Of a stretch of DNA of 64,000 nt, positions 6,303-14,758 are shown piece after piece. The position numbers and the translations under genes are program-made. The stretch comes from Cyclobacteriaceae bacterium YHN15 (GTDB lineage: Bacteria > Bacteroidota > Bacteroidia > Cytophagales > Cyclobacteriaceae), in the NCBI GenBank assembly GCA_003797895.1, contig RKQB01000001.1:449822-513821 (forward strand). Direction: 5' to 3'. A model generated the notes under the pieces. It was not told the DNA's origin. It made no database searches and saw only the letters and a list, made by a program, of their open reading frames with translations. The number at the start of each line of letters is the position of its first letter. Position 1 is the first letter of the stretch.

Positions 6303-8756
6303 ATGAAAGTTTTAAAGTTTGGAGGTTCTTCCGTAGCAAATCCAGAAAATATCCGAAAGGTTTTTGAAATATTGAGGGCCCAAAATACTCAGGGTGAGTT
6401 TACCGTTGTTTTTTCAGCTTTTGGAGGGGTTACTGAAGTACTTTTGCAAAGTGCACAAAATGCCATGTTGGGTGACAGGAGCTATGTGGATCAAATAAAA
6501 ATTTTAGAAGAAAGACATTTTGATACAGTAAAAAAGCTGATCCCAATTCAGCTTCAATCTGCTGTTCTTACCTTTGTCAAGGTCAGATTTAATGAATTGG
6601 AAGATCTCTTTCACGGAATTTTTTTAATTAAGGAATGTTCGCCAAGAACATTGGATTATGTGGGAAGTTTTGGGGAGAGACTTTCTGCCTACATTTTAAC
6701 AGAAGCTTTGAAATTGGAAGGTTTTCCGGCCATATACCTGGATGCAAGGGAAGTGATCCGAACCAACGCAAGATTCGGAAATGCCAAGGTGGATTTTTCG
6801 TTAACAAATGACCTTATTCTTGATTTTTTCCATAATAACCCCGGATTGAAGGTTGTTACCGGGTTCATTGCTTCCACCGAAAAAGGAGAAACCACCACAC
6901 TTGGGAGAAGTGGTTCGGATTATACTGCTGCCATCTTTGCCTCCGCACTTCAGGCTGAAAGCCTGGAGATATGGACGGATGTGTCCGGCGTGATGACCTC
7001 TGATCCACGCTTGGTCTATACCGCATTTACTATACCGCAATTAACCTATAGTGAGGCGATGGAACTGTCGCATTTTGGAGCGAAAGTGATTTTCCCGGCC
7101 ACCATGCAACCGGCTATGAAAAAAGGTATCCCTATTTTCATCAAGAATACCTTCGAACCCGAAAATCCAGGGACTTTGATCAATGGAGATGACCCAAGTG
7201 GCAAATTGATCAAGGGGATTTCTTCAATGTCAGGAATTTCCTTACTCAACATTGAAGGAGCGGGTTTAATTGAAGTAGTTGGGGTAAGCAGGCGAGTATT
7301 TGGTGCTTTGGCAGAATCGGGGGTAAATGTGGTCCTGATCTCCCAAGCATCCTCCGAACATAGTATTTGTATAGCCATTCGGACAGTTGAAGTACAGAAG
7401 GCTAAAGAGGCTATTGAAAACGAGTTTATATATGAAATCAAAAACGGGGAGATGGATCCCGTGGTGGTGGTTTCCAATATGGCCATTGTTGCGGCTGTAG
7501 GTGAAAACATGAAACATAACCCCGGAGCAAGTGGACGGATGTTCCAGGCGCTGGGCCGAAACAATGTCAATGTCTATGCCATTGCGCAGGGAAGCTCCGA
7601 ATTGAACATTTCAGCAGTTGTTTCTCAAGCGGATCTTCAAAAGGCGCTGAATGCTTTGCACGAAGCTTTTTTCCTTTCGGATAACAAAGTGCTTCACCTA
7701 TTCCTGGTGGGAGTGGGTCTGATCGGAAAGGCATTGATTAAAATGATTGCCAGCCAAAGGGAAAAACTCCAAAAGGAGAATGACCTGGATATACAGATTC
7801 ACGGAATTGCCAACTCCAGATTTATGGCGTTTCATGAGGATGGCTTTAATCTCAGGAACTGTCCCTCTCCTGAAGATGCGAAGGGAGCAAAACCTATGGA
7901 TCTCGGAAAATTCATTTCACAAATGGAAGAAATGAACTTCTCCAATTCTGTGTTTGTAGATTGTACTGCTAGCCAGGAAGTGGCTGATGCCTATGATGCC
8001 ATAATGGAAGCCAAAGTGGCCATAGTTACACCGAACAAAAAGGCCAATTCAGGTTCCTTGGAAAAATACAGAGAGCTTAAAAAGCTTGCCTACAAAAGGG
8101 GAGTTAAATTCTTATATGAAACCAATGTGGCAGCCGGACTCCCCGTGATCAATACCCTACAGGACTTGATGTTGAGCGGGGACAAGGTTATTCGTATCGA
8201 AGCAGTGTTGAGCGGTTCGATGAATTATATTTTCAGTGAATTTGAAAAAGGAGTACCTTTTAGTGAAGTCGTGAGACAGGCCAAAGAAAAGGGCTATACG
8301 GAACCTGATCCAAGAGATGATCTGAGCGGTATGGATGTAGCGAGGAAAATATTGATTTTGGGTAGAGAAGCTGAACAGGAGCTTCATTTTGAGGATATCA
8401 GCATTCAAAGTATGGTGCCCAAGGATTGTGAAAAGCCCAAGGATGTAGAGGAATTTTTCCAAAAACTTCAGGCACATGATATGGAGTTTGAGAAAATATT
8501 GGAAGGTGCGAATGCCAAAGGAGAAAAGTTAAGGTTTATGGCCACCCTTGAAAACGGTAAAGCAAAAGTAGGATTGAATTCAATAGACAGCAGTCACCCA
8601 TTTTACGTGCTGAAAGGCAGTGACAATATGATTCTATTTACCACCGAAAGATACCATGATTTCCCTATGATTATCCGCGGACCGGGTGCCGGTGCAGATG
8701 TGACCGCAGCAGGTGTATTTGCGGATGTGATACGTTTAGGTAATTATTCCAGATAG
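6303..8756 (+). CDS. thrA: Bifunctional aspartokinase / homoserine dehydrogenase
   Basis: This 817-residue enzyme catalyses the first and third steps from aspartate to threonine. The N-terminal aspartokinase begins with the signature KFGGSSVANPENI. Two ACT-type regulatory segments follow (around ISLLNIEGAGLIEVVGVSRRVFGAL and VAAVGENM). The C-terminal homoserine dehydrogenase starts with a nucleotide-binding motif VGVGLIGKA near residue 470 and contains the catalytic region VLSGSMNYIFSEFEKG. The length is that of E. coli ThrA (820). It is the first gene of thrA-thrB-thrC, with 2 bases before thrB. A long leader upstream suggests attenuation. Confidence 0.97.
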   Translation: MKVLKFGGSSVANPENIRKVFEILRAQNTQGEFTVVFSAFGGVTEVLLQSAQNAMLGDRSYVDQIKILEERHFDTVKKLIPIQLQSAVLTFVKVRFNELEDLFHGIFLIKECSPRTLDYVGSFGERLSAYILTEALKLEGFPAIYLDAREVIRTNARFGNAKVDFSLTNDLILDFFHNNPGLKVVTGFIASTEKGETTTLGRSGSDYTAAIFASALQAESLEIWTDVSGVMTSDPRLVYTAFTIPQLTYSEAMELSHFGAKVIFPATMQPAMKKGIPIFIKNTFEPENPGTLINGDDPSGKLIKGISSMSGISLLNIEGAGLIEVVGVSRRVFGALAESGVNVVLISQASSEHSICIAIRTVEVQKAKEAIENEFIYEIKNGEMDPVVVVSNMAIVAAVGENMKHNPGASGRMFQALGRNNVNVYAIAQGSSELNISAVVSQADLQKALNALHEAFFLSDNKVLHLFLVGVGLIGKALIKMIASQREKLQKENDLDIQIHGIANSRFMAFHEDGFNLRNCPSPEDAKGAKPMDLGKFISQMEEMNFSNSVFVDCTASQEVADAYDAIMEAKVAIVTPNKKANSGSLEKYRELKKLAYKRGVKFLYETNVAAGLPVINTLQDLMLSGDKVIRIEAVLSGSMNYIFSEFEKGVPFSEVVRQAKEKGYTEPDPRDDLSGMDVARKILILGREAEQELHFEDISIQSMVPKDCEKPKDVEEFFQKLQAHDMEFEKILEGANAKGEKLRFMATLENGKAKVGLNSIDSSHPFYVLKGSDNMILFTTERYHDFPMIIRGPGAGADVTAAGVFADVIRLGNYSR

Positions 8757-8758
8757 CC

Positions 8759-9685
8759 ATGAAAGAAGTTACCGCATTCGCCCCGGCCACAGTGGCCAAT
8801 GTTTCCTGTGGATTTGACATCCTGGGTTTTGCGATTGATAGCCTGGGAGACAAAGTCAAGGTGAAATTGACAGGAGACACAGGTTTGAGGGTGGTGGAGA
8901 TACAAGGTGATAGCGGAAAACTTCCTTTTGAATCTGAAAAAAACACCTGTTCGGTAGCCATTCAGGCCATGCTAGATCGGATGGGGGTGAAACCCGGAAT
9001 TGAGATTTCTCTTTATAAGGGATTGCCCTTAGGTTCCGGTATGGGTTCCTCAGCCGCAAGTGCAGCGGCAGCTTTGGTAGCGGCAAATGAGGTGCTGGGC
9101 AGGCCTTTTTCAAAAGGGGATTTGGTTCCTTTTGCGATGGAGGCTGAAAGAATAGCCTGTGGAGCAGCACATGCGGATAATGTGGCACCTTCTATTTTGG
9201 GAGGCTTCGTATTGATCAGGGGATATGATCCTTTGGATGTCATCAAGCTGCCTGTTCCAGAAGGACTTCACTGCACCCTTTTACATCCCCATTTAGAGTT
9301 GAAAACTTCAGATTCCAGATCGGTGTTGAAGCAACAAATATCTCTCAGGGATTCTACCATGCAGTCCGGAAATATTGCCGGATTGATCGCAGGTTTGTTT
9401 AAAAATGATTTCGGACTCATAGGACGGTCCCTTAAGGATGTAATTGCCGAGCCTTCCAGGGCCCTGCTGATACCGGGATTTTATGAATTGAGGGAAGCAA
9501 TCAAGAATGTCGGGGCATTGGGTTCGGGGATATCCGGGTCAGGACCTACCATTTTTATCCTGTCTTCCAATGAAATCATAGCCACCAAAGCAGGAGAAGT
9601 TAGTAGAAAGGTGTTTGATGATATAGGCTTGGGTGTGGATGTGTATGTGTCTAAAGTGAATGTGAAAGGAGCGTATGTGCTTTGA
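8759..9685 (+). CDS. thrB: Homoserine kinase
   Basis: A GHMP-family kinase of 308 residues that phosphorylates homoserine with ATP. The glycine-rich ATP loop LPLGSGMGSSAASAAAAL lies at about residues 88-104; the N-terminal substrate segment reads APATVANVSCGFDILGFA, and the C-terminal GHMP motif GSGISGSGPT is present. The length is normal. It starts 2 bases after thrA. An 82-base gap with a CCAAA-rich repeat separates it from thrC. Confidence 0.97.
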   Translation: MKEVTAFAPATVANVSCGFDILGFAIDSLGDKVKVKLTGDTGLRVVEIQGDSGKLPFESEKNTCSVAIQAMLDRMGVKPGIEISLYKGLPLGSGMGSSAASAAAALVAANEVLGRPFSKGDLVPFAMEAERIACGAAHADNVAPSILGGFVLIRGYDPLDVIKLPVPEGLHCTLLHPHLELKTSDSRSVLKQQISLRDSTMQSGNIAGLIAGLFKNDFGLIGRSLKDVIAEPSRALLIPGFYELREAIKNVGALGSGISGSGPTIFILSSNEIIATKAGEVSRKVFDDIGLGVDVYVSKVNVKGAYVL

Positions 9686-9735
9686 AACTCCAAACTCCAA
9701 ACTCCAAATTCCAAAAATCCAAAATCCAAGATTCA
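9684..9735. repeat. CCAAA-rich short tandem repeat (copy 1)
   Basis: Degenerate tandem repeats of 7-8 bases (ACTCCAA / ATCCAAA) fill the space between thrB and thrC. A related stretch lies at 49284-49345. Repeats of this type are scattered between genes in Bacteroidota. They give false ORFs with FG, W and LEF repeats on the other strand. Confidence 0.75.
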
Positions 9736-9767
9736 ATCAGCGATTATAAATTATCAATTAAGAAGGC

Positions 9768-11081
9768 ATGAATTTTTACAGCACAAATGATCCCGGGCAT
9801 AAGGTTTCCCTAAAAGAAGCGGTAATCAGAGGGTTGGCACCTGACCAAGGTTTGTATATGCCTGAAAAAATCCCAACCTTATCCCATTCATTTTTTGAAC
9901 AACTCCCGCAGATGAGTTTTCAGGAAATAGGATATGAAGTCATTTCAGCACTTTTCAGCGGAGATTTGACCAAAAACCAAATCATGGAGCTGGTGGATCA
10001 TACGCTTTCTTTTGATGCACCTTTGGTCAAAGTTGAAGAGGGCATTTATGCACTTGAACTCTTTCATGGGCCGACTTTGGCTTTCAAGGATTTTGGAGCA
10101 AGGTTCTGTTCCAAGTTAATGTCCATGCTGATGGAAGGAGAGGAGAGGAAGATTAGGGTTTTGGTAGCCACTTCCGGAGATACAGGAAGTGCAGTGGCCA
10201 ATGGGTTTTATAAAGTGCCCGGTGTAGAGGTTGTGATTTTGTATCCTAAGGGAAAGGTTTCTGAATTGCAGGAAAAGCAGTTCACTACCTTGGGAGAAAA
10301 TATCCATTGTTTGGAGGTAGAGGGAGTATTTGATGATTGTCAGCGCATGGTTAAGGAAGCTTTTTTGGATAAAGAGCTCAACAGTAACATGTTACTGACT
10401 TCAGCCAATTCTATCAACATAGCCAGATGGATTCCCCAATGCCTGTATTATTTTTATGCCTGGTCAAAATTGCCGGTAAAGGAAAAAAAATTGGCCATGT
10501 CTGTTCCAAGTGGGAATTTCGGCAATTTGGGGGCGGGGATTTTGGCAGAGAGAATGGGCTTGCCTATTGAAGTTTTTATTGCTTCCACCAACCTCAACAA
10601 GGTAGTTCCTGAATTTTTGGAGGGTGCACCTTTTTCGGCGAAACCATCGGTACAGACGATCAGCAATTCTATGGATGTGGGGAACCCCAGTAATTTCTAT
10701 CGTTTGCTGTCCTTATACGGGAATGATGAAGACCTAATAAAGGAAAAAGTAAATGGGTTTTTCTTTGATGATAATGAAACGGGCCAGGCTATGAAAAAGG
10801 TAAAATCAGAAAATGGCTATATCATGGATCCACATGGAGCAGTGGGTTATCTGGGTCTGAAAAAATTTATGGATCAAAATCCGGGAGAATATGTAGGCAT
10901 ATTTCTGGAGACTGCCCATCCTGGAAAATTTAAATCCGTAGTGGACAAGGTACTTGGAATTGACCTGGAATTGCCAGAGAGATTAAATAAGTTTCTATCT
11001 GGCACCAAGAAGGTGGAGGTTTTGGAGAATGATTTTGAAGCTTTTAGGTCCTACCTGATGAACTCAAATTTACATCCATAG
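9768..11081 (+). CDS. thrC: Threonine synthase
   Basis: A PLP enzyme of 437 residues that converts O-phosphohomoserine to threonine and phosphate, the last step of the operon's pathway. The Schiff-base lysine is K107 in the motif HGPTLAFKDFGARF. The N-terminal signature is YSTNDPGHKVSLKEAV with RGLAPDQGLYMPE, and the PLP-phosphate region is ATSGDTGSAVANGF. The length is typical of the E. coli/yeast-like class. It ends 10 bases from the convergent M56 peptidase gene with no obvious terminator between them. Confidence 0.97.
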   Translation: MNFYSTNDPGHKVSLKEAVIRGLAPDQGLYMPEKIPTLSHSFFEQLPQMSFQEIGYEVISALFSGDLTKNQIMELVDHTLSFDAPLVKVEEGIYALELFHGPTLAFKDFGARFCSKLMSMLMEGEERKIRVLVATSGDTGSAVANGFYKVPGVEVVILYPKGKVSELQEKQFTTLGENIHCLEVEGVFDDCQRMVKEAFLDKELNSNMLLTSANSINIARWIPQCLYYFYAWSKLPVKEKKLAMSVPSGNFGNLGAGILAERMGLPIEVFIASTNLNKVVPEFLEGAPFSAKPSVQTISNSMDVGNPSNFYRLLSLYGNDEDLIKEKVNGFFFDDNETGQAMKKVKSENGYIMDPHGAVGYLGLKKFMDQNPGEYVGIFLETAHPGKFKSVVDKVLGIDLELPERLNKFLSGTKKVEVLENDFEAFRSYLMNSNLHP

Positions 11082-11091
11082 AATGTAAGGG

Positions 11092-13023
11092 CTAATTTTC
11101 ATTATTCTTAACACTTTCCTGGATGGTCTTTTTCAGCTCTTCCAGTTCTTTCTGATGTTCCTTTTGCCATTCCTCCATCTTCAAATGGAACTCTTTCATT
11201 TTTTCCTCATTGGCTTTTTGCCACTCTTCCATTTTTTTCTGAAAGGCTTCTATCTGGGGTTGATTCTCTTTTTCCCATGCTTTGATTTTGGCCTGGTATT
11301 CCTCCATCAATGGTTTGTTGGACTTTTCCCACTCCCTCATTTTTGCCTGGAACTCCTGCATTTGTGGCTCAAAAGTTTTTTTCCATTCTTCCTGTCCTGC
11401 CTTCATTTCTTCTTTCCAATTGGCGATTTTTTCTGAATTGGCTTCCTTCCAGGCTTTTTGTTCTTCCTTCCAAACGGCCAATTTTTCCTGTAGCTCCTGA
11501 TTGTACTTCATTCTATCCTCCTTTGACATGGAGTCATCCCATCGGAAAGCAGGTACCTCCAAGGGGGGGAAATTTGGGATTGGAATACCTTTTAAAAGGG
11601 TACTGTCTGGTATCATTTTTTGCCAAATATCAGGACCCATTTCAAATTTGGGCATATTGTCGAAATTGAAATGGGGAAGCGGTAATTCTTTTAATTCAAA
11701 GTGCGGCATATTACTGAAATCTCCCCAATTGAAACCCAGCTCTTTTAAAAGCGTCGCCAAATCATCCGTTAACGGCTCTAGGTTTTTCTTGATATATTCT
11801 AATTCTTCAGGACTTAAGGGTCTTTCAACAATGGAATCCGTAAAAATCCCGGGATTCTTTTTAGATGGAACGGTGTCCAAAAAAGAATCTGCCATTTTTA
11901 TCTCTAGTTTTAAATCCAGTGTTTTGGTGTTGGATTCAGTAGTCAATGGGTTTTCAGTATCCTTCAAACTTTTTTGATCATAGGCGCCCACAATGAGTGT
12001 GGCACCTAAAAGCAATGTGATGATCATAGTAAGGGTAGTTAAAGTGGTTGGTTGTGTAGGGGAGGTTTTTACTCCCATAATTTTTTTGATACGGTCTAAA
12101 GTAGGAGTATTTCTATTTGCAGCTGTAAGTGCCATCTCAGGTACATGATGTTGTGCCTGATTCAATACACTGGCCAGCCCAAAGGCTAGATCTTTGGGTG
12201 ATATTCCCAGATGTATCGCCAATTCATCACAGGCGTTTTCTCTCTGTTCTTTGATTTCATTATTGATCCACCAGAAAACCGGATGGAAAAAGAATACCAC
12301 TTCCAACATAGACTGAAGTAAGTTGATCAGATAATCATGACGTTTGATATGGGCCAGTTCATGGGTGATAATTGCCTCCAGTTGGGCGGGATTCAGGTGC
12401 AAGAGTAATGCACTGGGTACAAGAATGACCGGTTTTAGAATCCCATAAGTCATGGGCATATCAATATGGATGCTCGAAAGCAATTGTACCGGGCGGGAAA
12501 TTTTAATTTTTTCCTGTTGAAGCTTTATAAATTCCACCCATTTAGGACCTACCGCACCATGATTTTTATGGTGGAGCTGTCTAAGATCAGCCAACCCTGA
12601 AGCCATTCTGACCAAAAACAGAAATGCCCCAATAAACCATATATTGACTAAAGTCGGAATCCATTTATCAATTCTTTTGGAAATGATGACCCAATCAGGA
12701 GTCGGCTCAATGAGTTTACTTTCCGGGCCAAATAAACCTGGATTTGCCATCAGGTAGTTCAATTCAGTTTCTGTTAAGCTTGGCATCCCTGAAATTTGGG
12801 GAGATTGGAGTTGCAGGACAAAAGTTCCCATGGATAGAAGCGAAATCATGACAAGAGCAGAAATACCTAATCGGTATTTGAAAGCTGCTGATTTCTGGTT
12901 GAAAAACCTCAATGCCAACCAAAGTAATAAGCCTATTCCAGCAACTTGCCACAAGGCATGGATGATCATCCAGCCCAAAGCATATAGGTAGTGTTCCGGA
13001 ATGAATTGTTGAAAAATTTCCAT
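11092..13023 (-). CDS. BlaR1/MecR1-like M56 membrane metalloprotease with an 18-residue helical repeat domain
   Basis: The N-terminal 345 residues have the M56 layout: three hydrophobic segments (about 14-40, 51-71, 121-141), the zinc motif HELAH at 221-225 with the third-ligand region ENACDE (262-267), and a fourth segment (328-346). In BlaR1 the extracellular C-terminus is a penicillin-binding domain. Here it is instead a Pro/Phe-rich linker (about 430-495) followed by a helix with at least four 18-residue repeats (553-570, 571-588, 589-606, 607-624), each with an aromatic at position 6 and Trp at position 13. The likely role is to sense an envelope signal and cleave the BlaI-type repressor encoded 2 bases upstream. 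The signal is unknown. Confidence 0.9.
   Translation of the reverse strand: MEIFQQFIPEHYLYALGWMIIHALWQVAGIGLLLWLALRFFNQKSAAFKYRLGISALVMISLLSMGTFVLQLQSPQISGMPSLTETELNYLMANPGLFGPESKLIEPTPDWVIISKRIDKWIPTLVNIWFIGAFLFLVRMASGLADLRQLHHKNHGAVGPKWVEFIKLQQEKIKISRPVQLLSSIHIDMPMTYGILKPVILVPSALLLHLNPAQLEAIITHELAHIKRHDYLINLLQSMLEVVFFFHPVFWWINNEIKEQRENACDELAIHLGISPKDLAFGLASVLNQAQHHVPEMALTAANRNTPTLDRIKKIMGVKTSPTQPTTLTTLTMIITLLLGATLIVGAYDQKSLKDTENPLTTESNTKTLDLKLEIKMADSFLDTVPSKKNPGIFTDSIVERPLSPEELEYIKKNLEPLTDDLATLLKELGFNWGDFSNMPHFELKELPLPHFNFDNMPKFEMGPDIWQKMIPDSTLLKGIPIPNFPPLEVPAFRWDDSMSKEDRMKYNQELQEKLAVWKEEQKAWKEANSEKIANWKEEMKAGQEEWKKTFEPQMQEFQAKMREWEKSNKPLMEEYQAKIKAWEKENQPQIEAFQKKMEEWQKANEEKMKEFHLKMEEWQKEHQKELEELKKTIQESVKNNEN
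11152..11367 (-). repeat. Region encoding four 18-residue protein repeats
   Basis: The segment codes for residues 553-624 of the M56 protein. Tryptophans W565, W583, W601 and W619 and aromatics F558, Y576, F594 and F612 are spaced exactly 18 residues apart. Eighteen residues make five alpha-helical turns, so each aromatic would fall on one face of a continuous helix. Confidence 0.85.
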
Positions 13024-13025
13024 GA

Positions 13026-13397
13026 TTATTTATTCTCTAATTGATCTAAGAATGCGCGGATTTCGTTCAATTCCTCTTTGGAGGGATTGCCCTGCCCCAA
13101 GGCCTGCATGACCAGGTTTTTGGCAGAGCCACCAAATGCTGTGGCCATAAAATTGCTTACCAGATTCTTTTGTGTCGCCTTTTCATCTACCGCGGGATAA
13201 TAAATATGGGTCCTGTTTTGCTCATCCCTTTTAAGTAGCCCTTTGCCGTGCATAATCTGCATGATCTTCAGGGTAGTAGTATAGCCTGTATCCTTGGTTT
13301 CCGCCAATTTTTCATGGATTTCCCTCACGGTGGCGTTTTTCATCTGCCATAAATGAGACAATATTTCCAATTCTGATTCTGTGGGTTTTGCTTCCAT
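13026..13397 (-). CDS. BlaI/MecI/CopY-family repressor
   Basis: A 123-residue winged-helix repressor. The family pattern is clear: ESELEILSHLWQMKNATVREI, then TGYTTTLKIMQIMHGKGLLKRDE (recognition helix and wing), and a C-terminal dimerisation helix region. In BlaI/MecI the protease partner cleaves the protein inside the C-terminal part; that step is inferred here from the adjacent M56 gene 2 bases downstream. Three TACGA-N6-TCGTA palindromes overlap its own promoter, which indicates autoregulation of the pair. Confidence 0.93.
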   Translation of the reverse strand: MEAKPTESELEILSHLWQMKNATVREIHEKLAETKDTGYTTTLKIMQIMHGKGLLKRDEQNRTHIYYPAVDEKATQKNLVSNFMATAFGGSAKNLVMQALGQGNPSKEELNEIRAFLDQLENK

Positions 13398-13407
13398 AAA
13401 ATGTTAA

Positions 13408-13423
13408 TACGATTTCTTTCGTA
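13408..13423. promoter_or_regulatory. BlaI-type operator 1
   Basis: Perfect palindrome arms TACGA and TCGTA separated by 6 bases. It lies immediately downstream of the -7 box and covers the expected transcription start of the blaI-like gene. Confidence 0.75.
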
Positions 13424-13454
13424 CAAAGTTATACGATTCAATTCGTATTTACAA
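13424..13454 (-). promoter_or_regulatory. Promoter of the BlaI/M56 pair
   Basis: On the minus strand TTG (13452-13454), 20 bases, then TAACTTTG (13424-13431) match the Bacteroidota consensus. Operator 2 fills the spacer between the two boxes, operator 1 abuts the -7 box, and operator 3 lies just upstream of the -33 box. Confidence 0.7.
13432..13447. promoter_or_regulatory. BlaI-type operator 2
   Basis: TACGA-N6-TCGTA placed exactly between the -33 and -7 boxes. Its centre lies 24 bases from operator 1. Confidence 0.75.
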
Positions 13455-13461
13455 AATTGTT

Positions 13462-13477
13462 TACGATTTTTTTCGTA
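13462..13477. promoter_or_regulatory. BlaI-type operator 3
   Basis: TACGA-N6-TCGTA with a T-only spacer, upstream of the -33 box and 30 bases centre to centre from operator 2. It lies 72 bases upstream of the -7-like box of the divergent DUF4249 operon, so it might also affect that promoter. Confidence 0.7.
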
Positions 13478-13548
13478 TGTAATAGCTGTCATCCTAAAAA
13501 CATTATTTTAGGAGGGGTTTATTGGCTTTTTGAATAGTAATTATACTT

Positions 13549-13556
13549 TATCTTTG
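13549..13556 (+). promoter_or_regulatory. Candidate -7 box of the DUF4249 operon
   Basis: TATCTTTG fits TAnnTTTG. The best TTG (13530-13532) is only 16 bases upstream, shorter than usual, so the promoter is tentative. The start would be near 13563 and the leader about 90 bases. Confidence 0.4.
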
Positions 13557-13580
13557 GAACAAATTTTGGTTTTTGCATTT

Positions 13581-13624
13581 ATATAATAAATTTTTCAATT
13601 TTTCAATTTTTCAATTTATTATAT
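13581..13624 (+). repeat. Leader hairpin enclosing three 9-base tandem repeats
   Basis: TTTTTCAAT occurs three times in tandem (13591-13617). The array is bracketed by a perfect 12-base inverted repeat, ATATAATAAATT (13581-13592) and its complement (13613-13624). It lies in the leader of the DUF4249 operon, 30 bases before the first start codon. The structure is AT-only in the stem and so weak, but the symmetry is exact. Confidence 0.6.
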
Positions 13625-13654
13625 TGGTAGTTGTTAGAAGTTTAGTTTAAAAAT

Positions 13655-14758
13655 ATGATACGCAGGGTTTTGGTATTGTTGGTATTCTTGATGGCCTCCT
13701 GTATAGAGGTGTACAATTTCTCATCGGAGCAGGAGGAAAGGGTTCTGGTGGTGGAGGGCAATATTACCACCCAACCCGGTATCCATCAAATCAGGTTGAC
13801 AAAAACGGAGAAATTCGGACCTGACTTTATTGGTTTAAACAGGACTGAGGCGCGTGCCACTGTTTTAATAAAGGATGATTTGGGAAGGGTGATCAAATTG
13901 GAGGAGGGAAATGACCGGGGGATTTATTTTACACCGGATGGTTTTTCAGCTGAAGTGGGAAGGTCCTATAACCTTGAAATAACCCTGTTTGATGGGAAAA
14001 GATATATTTCCCGACCTGAAAAAGTATATCCAGTACCCGAAATTGACTCTATATCCTACCATGCTGTAAAAAATGCTTCTATAGATAGACTCAATGAGGA
14101 ATTCGGGGTTCAGGTGATGGCGCACTTTCAGGATCCGGAAGAACAATCCAATTATTATTATTGGAAAATGCTGGAATCCACCTTCGCATTGATTACTGAA
14201 CCGCATTTAACAAGAAGAGAGGCCCCGGCCTTGAATTTACCTTTTGATATTGATAATACGGGAAAATGTTGTAGTCGCTGTTTTCATACCGATATTCCCA
14301 AACCTACCAATATCATTACAACAGATGATGTGGATTTCAATGGTAATTATCAAAGAAGAATGATTGCCTATATAGAAGATAATGGGCTACGGTTTAAGGA
14401 AACTTATAGGCTTGATTTACAGCATCTGTCAGTTTCTCCCGAAACCCATCGATTTCTGAAATTGGTGGATCAGCAGCTGAGGTTAACAGGAAGTGTTTTT
14501 GATCCCCCGCCTGCGAATATTAGGGGAAATATGATCAGTTTGAATGACCCGGAAGAAGTGGTGTTGGGTCAATTTTTTGTGTCTGATGAGAGAAGATTAA
14601 GGATATATATTCATAAAAGAAATCTGGAGTTCTATAAGCTGCCTCAGACTATTGTACCAATTAATTGTGTGGCATTTTTATTTCAAAACCCCATTGTAGG
14701 CTATCCAAGTATACCTCTTCCGGTAGATCCACCTATAGATTGGGATCCTGAAGGATAA
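13655..14758 (+). CDS. DUF4249 lipoprotein, paralogue 1
   Basis: A 367-residue predicted lipoprotein: hydrophobic N-terminus and lipobox LMASC with the modified cysteine C16. The body matches DUF4249, a Bacteroidota family often encoded beside TonB-dependent receptors. It has an N-terminal beta domain (VVEGNITTQPGIHQIRLTKT, ATVLIKDDLGRVIKLEEG) and a C-terminal part with QHLSVSPETHRFLK and GSVFDPPPANIRGN. A cysteine cluster CCxxC lies at 205-209 and is shared by the two paralogues downstream. It is first in a four-gene operon and its stop overlaps the next start (TAATG). No receptor gene is present here. The function is unknown. Confidence 0.85.
   Translation: MIRRVLVLLVFLMASCIEVYNFSSEQEERVLVVEGNITTQPGIHQIRLTKTEKFGPDFIGLNRTEARATVLIKDDLGRVIKLEEGNDRGIYFTPDGFSAEVGRSYNLEITLFDGKRYISRPEKVYPVPEIDSISYHAVKNASIDRLNEEFGVQVMAHFQDPEEQSNYYYWKMLESTFALITEPHLTRREAPALNLPFDIDNTGKCCSRCFHTDIPKPTNIITTDDVDFNGNYQRRMIAYIEDNGLRFKETYRLDLQHLSVSPETHRFLKLVDQQLRLTGSVFDPPPANIRGNMISLNDPEEVVLGQFFVSDERRLRIYIHKRNLEFYKLPQTIVPINCVAFLFQNPIVGYPSIPLPVDPPIDWDPEG

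Noticed and set aside
7046..7570. 174-codon minus-strand ORF inside thrA
   Set aside because: Fully antisense to a well-conserved enzyme; no domain seen and composition is that of a shadow frame.
9481..9736. Minus-strand ORFs rich in FG, W and LEF
   Set aside because: They come from the CCAAA repeat and antisense of thrB; this is a familiar false-ORF pattern.
11155..11977. Plus-strand ORFs of 72-158 codons opposite the M56 gene
   Set aside because: They are antisense to the helical repeat region; the Phe/Leu-rich composition is the complement of Lys/Glu codons.
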